A stretch of DNA of 12,368 bases from SFEL01 sp045603585 (GTDB taxonomy: Bacteria; Bacillota; Clostridia; Christensenellales; CAG-138): assembly GCA_045603585.1 (NCBI GenBank), contig JAZUMK010000015.1, positions 1-12,368 on the forward strand, read 5' to 3'. The stretch's first letter is position 1. Every line of letters begins with the position of its first letter. The notes below the pieces were generated by a model, which saw nothing but the letters and a program-made list of their open reading frames with translations, was not told where the DNA came from and did no database searches. Shown here in pieces: positions 1 to 6,314 of the stretch. The translations under genes and the position numbers were made by a program.

Positions 1-87
1 AAAAAGCGGGCAGTACTTTACGGCCTTGCCGCCAACGCCGCAAGCCTTATTCTCGGGGGCTGGATGATATCCTGCCTGCCTGTATAA
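1..87 (+). CDS. C-terminal end of an unidentified membrane protein (partial)
   Basis: Frame 1 stays open from the window edge to a TAA at 85-87 and gives 28 residues. After two lysines and an arginine the segment is almost entirely hydrophobic or small (Ala, Leu, Gly, Ile, Trp), as expected for a last transmembrane helix ending near the C-terminus. A hairpin terminator follows within 15 bases, which supports a real plus-strand gene ending here. It is the only plus-strand gene in the window and converges on the FAD-dehydrogenase gene. The family cannot be identified from so short a piece. Confidence 0.5.
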   Translation, partial: KKRAVLYGLAANAASLILGGWMISCLPV

Positions 88-100
88 ATCAAAACAAGCT

Positions 101-128
101 AAAAAGGAGCGAAAATTCGCTCCTTTTA
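101..128. terminator. Bidirectional rho-independent terminator between convergent genes
   Basis: An 11-bp inverted repeat (102-112 with 117-127) has a GGAGCGA core, a 4-base loop and flanking A and T runs. The A run at the left gives a U tract for minus-strand transcripts and the T run at the right gives one for plus-strand transcripts. It lies between the plus-strand stop at 87 and the minus-strand stop at 148, so it can serve both genes. Confidence 0.85.
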
Positions 129-147
129 TATTGCTTGCTTATTCGGT

Positions 148-1545
148 TTAACCTTCCTTGGCTATTTCACGGCCCATCAGCACGCCCATTACGGAAGCCA
201 TCATAAGGCCGCGGGTCCAGCCGCTGGAATCGCCCAGACAGTGCAGCCCCTTTACGCTGGTGTTGAACTGGGTGTCCATCTTTACCCTGTTGCTGTAGAA
301 CTTAAGCTCGGGAGAATACAGCAGGGTCTCGTAGGATGCAAAGCCGGGCACCACCTCGTCCATGGCCTTGATAAAGTTGATTATGTTTATCATGGCGCGG
401 TAGGGCATTGCGGCGGTTATATCGCCTGCCACTGCGTCGGGCAGGGTGGGCTTTACGTTGGACTGAGCCAGCTCCTTCTGCCAGGTACGCTTGCCGTCCA
501 GTATATCGCCGAAGCGCTGAACCATAATGTGGCCTGCGCCCAGCATGTTGGTCAGCTCGCCCACCTTCTGAGCATAGGCAATGGGCTGATTGAAGGGCTC
601 GCTGAAATTATGGGATACCAGTATGGCAAGGTTGGTATTGTTGCTCTTAAGGTCCTTGTAGGAGTGGCCGTTTACCACTGCAAGGTCGTTGTCGTAGTTT
701 TCCTGGCTTACAAAGCCGCCGGGATTCTGGCAGAAGGTACGGACCTTATTTTTATATGGCTGAGGATAGCCGATAAGCTTGGATTCGTACAGCACCTCGT
801 TTACCCGCTCCATTATCTCATTGCGTACTTCCACGCGCACGCCGATATCAACGGTGCCGGGCTGATGGGCGATGTTGTGCTCTGCGCATATCTTTTCCAG
901 CCAGTCTGCGCCCCTGCGGCCGGTGGCCACAACGGTGCGCTTTGCCTCAACAGCACAGGTTTCCTCGCCCTTTGCAAGATATACGCCCTTGCATACATCT
1001 CCCTCAAGGATAAGGTTGGTGCATTCCCAGCCGAACAGCATCTCAACGCCGTTGTTCAGCAGGTACTGCTCGATTGCATAGTAAAGATCCTGTGCCTTTT
1101 CGGTGCCCAGATGGCGAATGGGGCAATCCACCAGACGAAGGCCCGCCTTGATGGCACGCTTGCGGATATCCTTTACCTCTTCGGTATTGTTGATGCCCTC
1201 GATCTCGGTGCTTGCACCAAACTCAAGGTATATCCTGTCGGCATATTCTATGGTCTCCTGGGCAACATCGGCACCGATAAGGGTGGGAAGGTCGCCGCCC
1301 ACGTCACAGTTGAGGGACAGCTTGCCGTCGGAAAATGCGCCTGCGCCGGAGAAGCCGGTGGTAATGTGGCAATAGGGCTTGCAGTTTACGCAGTATCCGG
1401 TCTTATCCTTGGGGCAGCGGCGCTTTTCCACAGGCTGACCCTTTTCCACCAGCAGTATGCTCTGCTTGCTTCCCTTTTTGATCATTTCAATGGCGGTAAA
1501 TATGCCCGCAGGGCCTGCGCCGATAATTACTACATCCTTTTTCAT
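148..1545 (-). CDS. FAD-dependent dehydrogenase, COG2509-like, uncharacterised
   Basis: The 465-residue protein begins with a Rossmann FAD-binding segment containing GAGPAG at residues 9-14. A cysteine cluster follows (Cys44, Cys52, Cys55, Cys59), then the family-typical GFSGAGAFSDGKL stretch at about 64-75. A VVATGRRG strand lies in the middle, and a C-terminal CLGDSSGWTRGL segment resembles the second FAD-contacting motif. This architecture fits the soluble FAD-dependent dehydrogenases grouped as COG2509; I know of no established substrate. The ATG at 1545 is chosen because GGAGG lies 8 bases upstream. An in-frame extension to 1572 would translate the ribosome binding site itself. The gene follows clpX across a terminator, and no convincing promoter is seen, so read-through from clpX is possible. 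Confidence 0.85.
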   Translation of the reverse strand: MKKDVVIIGAGPAGIFTAIEMIKKGSKQSILLVEKGQPVEKRRCPKDKTGYCVNCKPYCHITTGFSGAGAFSDGKLSLNCDVGGDLPTLIGADVAQETIEYADRIYLEFGASTEIEGINNTEEVKDIRKRAIKAGLRLVDCPIRHLGTEKAQDLYYAIEQYLLNNGVEMLFGWECTNLILEGDVCKGVYLAKGEETCAVEAKRTVVATGRRGADWLEKICAEHNIAHQPGTVDIGVRVEVRNEIMERVNEVLYESKLIGYPQPYKNKVRTFCQNPGGFVSQENYDNDLAVVNGHSYKDLKSNNTNLAILVSHNFSEPFNQPIAYAQKVGELTNMLGAGHIMVQRFGDILDGKRTWQKELAQSNVKPTLPDAVAGDITAAMPYRAMINIINFIKAMDEVVPGFASYETLLYSPELKFYSNRVKMDTQFNTSVKGLHCLGDSSGWTRGLMMASVMGVLMGREIAKEG

Positions 1546-1554
1546 TTGTAATAC

Positions 1555-1559
1555 CTCCC
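1555..1559 (-). promoter_or_regulatory. Shine-Dalgarno site that fixes the start of the FAD dehydrogenase
   Basis: GGAGG stands 8 bases before the ATG at 1545 and lies inside the longer in-frame extension, so the shorter start is preferred. Confidence 0.8.
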
Positions 1560-1570
1560 AATTCATCAAC

Positions 1571-1611
1571 AAAAAAGTAACCCGGCAAGGCCTTCCGTGG
1601 GACCCTGCCGG
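1571..1611 (-). terminator. Rho-independent terminator of clpX
   Basis: A 9-bp stem (1603-1611 with 1582-1590 on the minus strand) contains one G-U wobble that pairs only in the minus-strand RNA. The loop is 12 bases. Six U residues (1571-1576) follow after a 5-base gap. It lies 54 bases past the clpX stop and just before the ribosome binding site of the FAD gene. Confidence 0.75.
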
Positions 1612-1664
1612 ATGGTTAGCATAAGTTATACGGCCCCGATATGATTATTGTGGGGTCTTGTTTA

Positions 1665-2933
1665 TCAGCTGGCATCTCCAAGCTGGGGAGCGGACAGCTG
1701 AGCTGCATCCTTTCGGTATACGAATACCGGGGGCGCTTTCTTTTCGATAACCTCCCTTGTGATGGTGCAGCTTTCCACGTCGCTTCTGGAAGGAATATCA
1801 AACATGATATCCAGCATTACGTCTTCAAGTATTGCCCTGAGGCCGCGGGCGCCGGTCTTGCGCTCGATAGCCATATCCGCAACCAGCTCCAGCGCATCTC
1901 TCTCAAAGGAAAGCTCCACGCCGTCCATCTCAAACAGCCTCTTGTACTGGCGGGTAAGAGCGTTCTTGGGCTCGGTAAGAATGTCGATAAGGGCATTCCT
2001 GTCCAGCTGATGCAGCGTTACGATCACGGGCATACGTCCTACAAACTCGGGAATGAGACCGAACTTGAGCAGGTCTTCGGGGAGAATTCCCTTGAGAATT
2101 TCGCCCACGTCCTTCTGGATTTTGCTCTGCACCTCTGCGCCAAAGCCCATTACAGACTTACCGGTACGCTTGGTGATGATATCCTCTATGCCGGCGAATG
2201 CGCCGCCGCAGATAAAGAGGATATTGGTGGTATCGATCTGGATGAACTCCTGATGGGGATGCTTGCGGCCGCCCTGAGGAGGAACGCTTGCAACGGTACC
2301 TTCCAGGATCTTAAGCAGCGCCTGCTGAACGCCCTCGCCGGAAACATCGCGGGTGATGGAGGGATTTTCGCTCTTGCGGGCGATCTTGTCGATCTCGTCG
2401 ATATATACTATGCCCTTTTCGGCACGCTCCACGTCGTAATCTGCCGCCTGAATCAGCTTGAGCAGTATGTTTTCAACGTCTTCGCCGACGTAGCCCGCCT
2501 CGGTAAGAGAGGTGGCATCTGCCACGGCAAAGGGAACATTCAGTATCTTGGCAAGGGTCTGGGCCAGCATGGTTTTACCGCTGCCGGTGGGCCCGAGCAT
2601 GATGATGTTGCTCTTCTGAAGCTCAACGTCATCCTTCTGCTTGCCTGCGTTAATGCGCTTATAGTGATTGTAAACGGCAACCGCCAGCGCGCGCTTTGCA
2701 TTGCGCTGACCTACCACGTATTGATCCAGAGTATCGGATATTTCCTGAGGCTTGGGTATATCGGTAAGATCGATCTCGGCGGTGGAGAAATCCTCGTCGA
2801 TTATCTCCTGACAAAGCTCGATGCACTCATTGCAGATGTATACGCCGGGTCCCGCTATAACGCGGTTCACCTCGTCCTGTGACTTGCCGCAAAAGGAACA
2901 CTTAACGGTGCCTCTTTCGTCGTTTTTGGTCAT
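1665..2933 (-). CDS. clpX: ATP-dependent Clp protease ATPase subunit ClpX
   Basis: ClpX is the AAA+ unfoldase that recognises tagged substrates and feeds them into the ClpP chamber in the cytosol. The 422-residue protein has the N-terminal C4 zinc domain (Cys12, 15, 34, 37), Walker A GPTGSGKT at 114-121 and the pore loop GYVG at 147-150. It also has Walker B ending in Asp179-Glu180, an RKH loop at 223-225, an arginine finger in EFVGR (Arg300) and sensor-2 Arg in GARGLR near 363. The ClpP-docking loop reads MGF (262-264) where many family members have IGF. The ATG at 2933 is preferred over the in-frame TTG at 2936 because AAGGAGG sits 6 bases from the ATG but only 3 from the TTG. It lies 3 bases after the clpP stop, so the two are co-transcribed and probably translationally coupled. 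Confidence 0.97.
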   Translation of the reverse strand: MTKNDERGTVKCSFCGKSQDEVNRVIAGPGVYICNECIELCQEIIDEDFSTAEIDLTDIPKPQEISDTLDQYVVGQRNAKRALAVAVYNHYKRINAGKQKDDVELQKSNIIMLGPTGSGKTMLAQTLAKILNVPFAVADATSLTEAGYVGEDVENILLKLIQAADYDVERAEKGIVYIDEIDKIARKSENPSITRDVSGEGVQQALLKILEGTVASVPPQGGRKHPHQEFIQIDTTNILFICGGAFAGIEDIITKRTGKSVMGFGAEVQSKIQKDVGEILKGILPEDLLKFGLIPEFVGRMPVIVTLHQLDRNALIDILTEPKNALTRQYKRLFEMDGVELSFERDALELVADMAIERKTGARGLRAILEDVMLDIMFDIPSRSDVESCTITREVIEKKAPPVFVYRKDAAQLSAPQLGDAS

Positions 2934-2936
2934 CAA

Positions 2937-3521
2937 TTACCTCCTTGGGGGTATTATCTCATCCACTATGCCGTAGGCCTTTGCAGCCTCGGCGCTCATG
3001 TAATTATCTCTTTCGGTATCTGCCTGTACCTTTTCAATGGGCTGGCCGGTGCGGGCAGAAAGTATCTCGTTGAGCTTTTTCCTGATCTTTAGCAGCTGCT
3101 CTGCCTGAATGGCAACATCGGTGGCCTGGCCCCGTGCGCCGCCCAGAGGCTGATGTATCATGATCTCGCAATTGGGCAGAGCCCTGCGCTTGCCCTTTGC
3201 TCCTGCCGCAAGCAGGAACGCACCCATGCTGGCCGCCATGCCGATGCATATGGTGGAAACATCGCAGCGGATATACTGCATGGTATCGTAAATGGCCATG
3301 CCGGCAGTAACAGAGCCGCCGGGGCTGTTGATGTACAGGCTGATATCCTTATCCGGATCATCCGCTTCCAGGAAAAGCAGCTGGGCCACTACCAGGTTTG
3401 CGGTATCGTCGTTTATTTCGCCGCCCAGAAAGATAATGCGGTCTTTAAGCAGGCGGGAATATATATCGTATGAGCGTTCGCCCTTGTTGGACTGTTCAAC
3501 TACCATCGGAATAAGGTTCAT
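2937..3521 (-). CDS. clpP: ATP-dependent Clp protease proteolytic subunit ClpP
   Basis: ClpP is the serine protease that forms the double-heptamer chamber working with ClpX and ClpC/ClpA-type ATPases. The 194-residue length is normal for the family. The catalytic triad is complete: Ser98 in GMAASMGA, His123 in MIHQPLGG and Asp172 in ERDNYM. The oxyanion-region sequence SPGGS is at about 66-70. The ATG at 3521 has an AAAGGAG ribosome binding site 8 bases upstream. The gene stands between tig and clpX, the usual Firmicutes order. A strong hairpin terminator lies between tig and clpP, leaving only about 31 bases before the start codon, and no clear promoter was found there. Expression may therefore depend on read-through from tig. 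Confidence 0.97.
   Translation of the reverse strand: MNLIPMVVEQSNKGERSYDIYSRLLKDRIIFLGGEINDDTANLVVAQLLFLEADDPDKDISLYINSPGGSVTAGMAIYDTMQYIRCDVSTICIGMAASMGAFLLAAGAKGKRRALPNCEIMIHQPLGGARGQATDVAIQAEQLLKIRKKLNEILSARTGQPIEKVQADTERDNYMSAEAAKAYGIVDEIIPPRR
2940..2946 (-). promoter_or_regulatory. clpX ribosome binding site built from the last clpP codons
   Basis: The final two Arg codons of clpP are AGG AGG. Together with the preceding bases they form AAGGAGG, 6 bases from the clpX ATG at 2933. Ribosomes finishing clpP therefore uncover or reuse the clpX initiation site. Confidence 0.85.
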
Positions 3522-3552
3522 TGTACTCTCTCCTTTATCCTGTATCTCAGGG

Positions 3553-3592
3553 AAAAATCACGCCGCCGCACCACGCCTATGATGCGGCGGCG
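3553..3592 (-). terminator. Rho-independent terminator or attenuator between tig and clpP
   Basis: A perfect 10-bp GC-rich inverted repeat (3561-3570 with 3583-3592) with a 12-base loop is followed on the minus strand by TGA and five U residues (3553-3557). It lies 35 bases past the tig stop and 31 bases before the clpP start. It should end many tig transcripts while allowing some read-through into clpP. Confidence 0.85.
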
Positions 3593-3627
3593 CACTAAAA
3601 GCAATTTTTATTGTGCCGGTTCAGCGG

Positions 3628-5088
3628 TTACTCAGCCTTGGGTTCCTCGGCCTTTTTCCTGGTGGTCTTCTTCTTGGGAGCTTCTTCGCCCTCGGCCTTT
3701 TCAGCAGCCTTTTTGGTGGTCTTCTTCTTGGGTGCTTCTTCGCCCTCTGCCTTCTCGGCAGCCTTCTTCTTGGGGGCAGCCTTCTTCTTGGGAGCGGCTT
3801 CTGCGGCAACCTCAACGGCGGAATCCACCATTACGGCCAAAGTCTTATCTACCATGATCTGGTCTGCAAAGTACAGCTTATCGTCCTCGCTGAAGCCCTT
3901 CTTGATTTCCTCAGCCTTATCACCGAACTGGGCAACGTACTCGTCCAGCTTAGCTTCTATTTCGGCTTCCTCAGCCTTGATGCCCTCAGCCTTGGCAACG
4001 GCATCGATAACCAGCTGGCTCTTTACCCTGCGCTCTGCATCGGGGCGGCTGTCGGCACGGAAGGATTCCATGGTGATGCCAACGTACTTCATGTAGTCCT
4101 CAAGGCCCATGCCCTGCATGCTGAGACGATAGCGGATATCGTTGATAACGGCGTCGATCTGGCGCTCGATCATAACTTCGGGAATTTCAACCTCGGCATT
4201 GTCAACAACCTTGGCAACAACGGCGTTTTCCTTATCCATCTTGGCACGCTCTTCTGCCTGCTTCTCCAGCTCTTCGCGCTTGGAAGCACGGAGCTCGGCC
4301 AGAGTATCAAACTCGGAAACGTCCTTTGCAAACTCGTCATCCAGCTCAGGCAGTTCCTTAACCTGAATGCCGTTTACCTTTACGTGGAAGGTGGCTTCTG
4401 CGCCGGCAAGAGCCTCGGAATGATACTGCTCGGGGAAGGTTACGTTGATGTCCTTCTCCTCGCCGATGGCCATGCCAACCATCTGATCTTCAAAGCCGTC
4501 GATGAAGGTGTGGCTGCCGATTTCAAGGGTTGCGCCCTCGGCGGTGCCGCCTTCAAACTTGATGCCGGATACGCTGCCGGAATAGTCGAGGTTTACAACG
4601 TCGCCATTCTGAACGGGGCGCTCAACATCAACCATGCGGGCAAGCTTTTCGCGCTCGCGCTGCATAGCGAAGTCAACCTCGTCATCCGTAACATTATACT
4701 CGCGCTTTTCTATTTCTATACCCTTGTACTGGCCCAGCTTTACCTCGGGACGCACTGCTACTTCAGCGGTGAATACAAGGTTATTGCCATCCAGGGGCAG
4801 CTCAACGATGGAAATGTCGGGACGGTCGATAACATCCAGCTCATGCTCCTTAACAGCCGCCTGATAAACCTCGGGATAAACCACGTCAAAAGCATCGTCA
4901 AAGAATGCCAGAGGACCGTAGGTGTTCTCGATCATCTTGCGGGGAGCCTTGCCCTTGCGGAATCCGGGCACGTTGAACTTCTTGCCGCTGGTGCGGTATG
5001 CCTGCTGGATTGCCTCTTCGAACTTGTCTGCAGATACCTCGATGGTGAGCTTAACCTTGCTGCCCTCGAGCTTTTCCAAAGTTGCCAT
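3628..5088 (-). CDS. tig: Trigger factor, ribosome-associated chaperone and peptidyl-prolyl isomerase, with extended tail
   Basis: Trigger factor binds at the ribosome exit tunnel and shields nascent chains. The 486-residue protein has the N-terminal ribosome-binding domain with the signature GFRKGKAP (42-49). A central FKBP-type isomerase domain (about 155-245, with GDVVNLDYSG near its start) and a helical C-terminal substrate-binding domain to about residue 425 follow. The usual family length is about 430. The extra 58 residues form a Lys/Ala/Glu-rich, probably disordered tail with a perfect 18-residue tandem repeat at 441-458 and 459-476. The ATG at 5088 is chosen because GGAGG lies 6 bases upstream; a 42-codon in-frame extension has no family similarity and runs through the promoter. 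The gene heads the tig-clpP-clpX cluster and has its own promoter about 65 bases upstream. Confidence 0.95.
   Translation of the reverse strand: MATLEKLEGSKVKLTIEVSADKFEEAIQQAYRTSGKKFNVPGFRKGKAPRKMIENTYGPLAFFDDAFDVVYPEVYQAAVKEHELDVIDRPDISIVELPLDGNNLVFTAEVAVRPEVKLGQYKGIEIEKREYNVTDDEVDFAMQREREKLARMVDVERPVQNGDVVNLDYSGSVSGIKFEGGTAEGATLEIGSHTFIDGFEDQMVGMAIGEEKDINVTFPEQYHSEALAGAEATFHVKVNGIQVKELPELDDEFAKDVSEFDTLAELRASKREELEKQAEERAKMDKENAVVAKVVDNAEVEIPEVMIERQIDAVINDIRYRLSMQGMGLEDYMKYVGITMESFRADSRPDAERRVKSQLVIDAVAKAEGIKAEEAEIEAKLDEYVAQFGDKAEEIKKGFSEDDKLYFADQIMVDKTLAVMVDSAVEVAAEAAPKKKAAPKKKAAEKAEGEEAPKKKTTKKAAEKAEGEEAPKKKTTRKKAEEPKAE
3661..3768 (-). repeat. 54-bp tandem repeat (two copies) encoding the tig tail
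   Basis: Two adjacent 54-base units (3661-3714 and 3715-3768) differ at 5 positions, yet both encode the same 18 residues (Lys-Lys-Ala-Ala-Glu start, Lys-Lys-Lys-Thr-Thr end). A shorter 18-base echo continues at about 3761-3796, coding for Ala-Pro-Lys-Lys-Lys-Ala units. Confidence 0.9.
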
Positions 5089-5151
5089 TATATACCTCCG
5101 AATACAACATATATAAATTATAACATTATACGGACATACAGCCGTCAGGTT

Positions 5152-5180
5152 ATAATACCACACAACTGCACCCAATGCAA
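5152..5180 (-). promoter_or_regulatory. Predicted sigma-A promoter of tig
   Basis: On the minus strand a TTGCAT -35 (5175-5180), a 17-base spacer and a TATTAT -10 (5152-5157) are present. A TG pair one base before the -10 gives an extended -10. The predicted start lies about 60 bases before the tig ATG. No CIRCE or CtsR-type repeat was seen near it. Confidence 0.65.
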
Positions 5181-5238
5181 CGATTATTGCCTGTATTACA
5201 CATAATTTATACAATTAACACTACCTTTTGCGGACATG

Positions 5239-5272
5239 AAAAAAGGACACAGCCATATATATGACCATGTCC
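5239..5272 (-). terminator. Rho-independent terminator of the degV gene
   Basis: An inverted repeat at 5245-5272 forms a near-complete 12- to 14-bp hairpin on the minus strand. Three of its pairs are G-U wobbles that would be C-A mismatches on the plus strand, so the element is oriented for minus-strand RNA. Six U residues (5239-5244) follow directly. It begins 21 bases past the degV stop. Confidence 0.85.
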
Positions 5273-5293
5273 CGAAAAGGCGTGATGTTTTTG

Positions 5294-6166
5294 TTATCTT
5301 TCCTTTGCCCAGAAGAACAGCGCAACTACGCCGGGGCCGGTGTGGGCGCCGATAACGGGGCCTACGAAATTGATGCGTATGTCATTTACGCCCAGCTTTT
5401 CCCTGATAAGAGATGCAACGTATTCTGCATCATCAAGGCAATCGCCATGGGAGATGAATATGGTGGGATTCTCCTCAGGCAGCCAGCTTGCTTCCATGCT
5501 GTTTACCAGCTCCTTAAGGGAGGTCTTGCGGCCCCTTACCTTGCCCACAGCTACCAGATGTCCCTCGTTATCCATATGCATAACGGGCTTGATGTTCAGC
5601 ATAGTACCGATAGCGGCGGTCGCGGGGGAAATTCTGCCGCCCCTCTTAAGGTGGTTAAGGTCATCCACGGTAAACCAATGAGCCTGATTGAGCTTGCGGC
5701 TTTCGATGAAATCCCTCACTTCCTCAATAGAGGCGCCCTCTGCCTTTTTCTTGGCGGCATAATATACCATCATGCCCTGACCCAGGGATGCGCCAAGGGT
5801 ATCCACGGCATAAATCTTGCTGTCGGGATATTCTTCACTGAGCTCGCGGGCGGCGTTGGTGCCTGCGCCCACGGTTGCGCTGAGACCGGAAGAGAAGCCG
5901 ATATACAGCACATCCTTGCCTTCTTCTACGATGGCCTTCATATTCTCTTTGAAGGTGGCGATATTTGCAGCGGAAGTGGTGGCAGCCTTACCCTCGCGGA
6001 TAGCATCATAGAACTCCTTGAAGCCTATTTCGCGGCCGTCGAGGTAATTTATGTATTCTTTTCCATCCAGCAGCAGGGAAAGAGGTACTACGGTTATGCC
6101 CAGTTCTTGAGCCAGCTCTGCATTAAGATCGCAGGAAGAGTCGGTAAGAATTACATAATCGCGCAT
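5294..6166 (-). CDS. DegV family fatty-acid-binding protein
   Basis: The 290-residue protein matches the DegV family in length and motifs: an N-terminal TDSSCDL strand-turn (8-14), TTS at 63-65, SSGLSAT at 92-98, LNHLKRGGRIS at 170-180 and a GPVIGAHTGPG segment at 269-279. DegV/FakB proteins bind a fatty acid in a deep pocket. In Firmicutes some deliver it to the FakA kinase for phospholipid synthesis. No fakA lies in the window, so the FakB role is inferred. The ATG at 6166 gives the typical family N-terminus. Its AGGAGG lies 15 bases upstream, longer than usual. An alternative ATG at 6199 lacks a ribosome binding site and would translate the AGGAGG. It is a single-gene unit with its own promoter and terminator. 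Confidence 0.92.
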   Translation of the reverse strand: MRDYVILTDSSCDLNAELAQELGITVVPLSLLLDGKEYINYLDGREIGFKEFYDAIREGKAATTSAANIATFKENMKAIVEEGKDVLYIGFSSGLSATVGAGTNAARELSEEYPDSKIYAVDTLGASLGQGMMVYYAAKKKAEGASIEEVRDFIESRKLNQAHWFTVDDLNHLKRGGRISPATAAIGTMLNIKPVMHMDNEGHLVAVGKVRGRKTSLKELVNSMEASWLPEENPTIFISHGDCLDDAEYVASLIREKLGVNDIRINFVGPVIGAHTGPGVVALFFWAKER

Positions 6167-6181
6167 GATATTAAATTTAAA

Positions 6182-6187
6182 CCTCCT
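6182..6187 (-). promoter_or_regulatory. Shine-Dalgarno site of degV with long spacing
   Basis: AGGAGG stands 15 bases before the chosen ATG at 6166. Since it lies inside the longer reading frame from 6199, it argues for the shorter start despite the long gap. Confidence 0.6.
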
Positions 6188-6211
6188 GATAATATCCATA
6201 TCATAACAAAT

Positions 6212-6242
6212 ATGCGCCCCCGCAATATTAATGGGAGCGCAT
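6212..6242 (-). promoter_or_regulatory. Hairpin at the predicted 5' end of the degV mRNA
   Basis: A 10-bp inverted repeat (6233-6242 with 6212-6221) pairs fully in the minus-strand RNA with one U-G wobble, and has an 11-base loop. The predicted transcription start falls at its upstream edge. It is not followed by a U tract, so it is not a terminator. It may stabilise the mRNA end or act as an operator. Confidence 0.5.
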
Positions 6243-6244
6243 TA

Positions 6245-6273
6245 ATTATACCTTGATATTTCACATTTTTCAA
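6245..6273 (-). promoter_or_regulatory. Predicted strong sigma-A promoter of degV
   Basis: On the minus strand a TTGAAA -35 (6268-6273), a 17-base spacer and a perfect TATAAT -10 (6245-6250) are present. The predicted start lies near 6238, about 70 bases before the degV ATG. It shows degV is transcribed independently of trpB. Confidence 0.8.
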
Positions 6274-6314
6274 CTAATTTACCATATCCCTGACGCATGG
6301 GACAGCATTCTTAA

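Noticed and set aside
3661..3796. Short direct repeats that might suggest a CRISPR or other DNA repeat array.
   Set aside because: The units are contiguous without spacers, are in frame, and differ only at synonymous sites, so they are a coding tandem repeat.
3585..3857. Low-complexity plus-strand reading frames of repeated hydrophobic or Ser/Pro-rich residues opposite the tig tail.
   Set aside because: They are shadows of the Lys/Ala/Glu repeat codons on the minus strand and have no start-site support.
5089..5214. A 42-residue N-terminal extension of trigger factor from 5214.
   Set aside because: It would run through the promoter and the GGAGG site, and the family N-terminus starts at the ATG at 5088.
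6274..6314. Possible terminator after trpB (TCCC with GGGA near 6290-6303).
   Set aside because: The stem is only about 4 bp and no U tract follows, so it is not supported.
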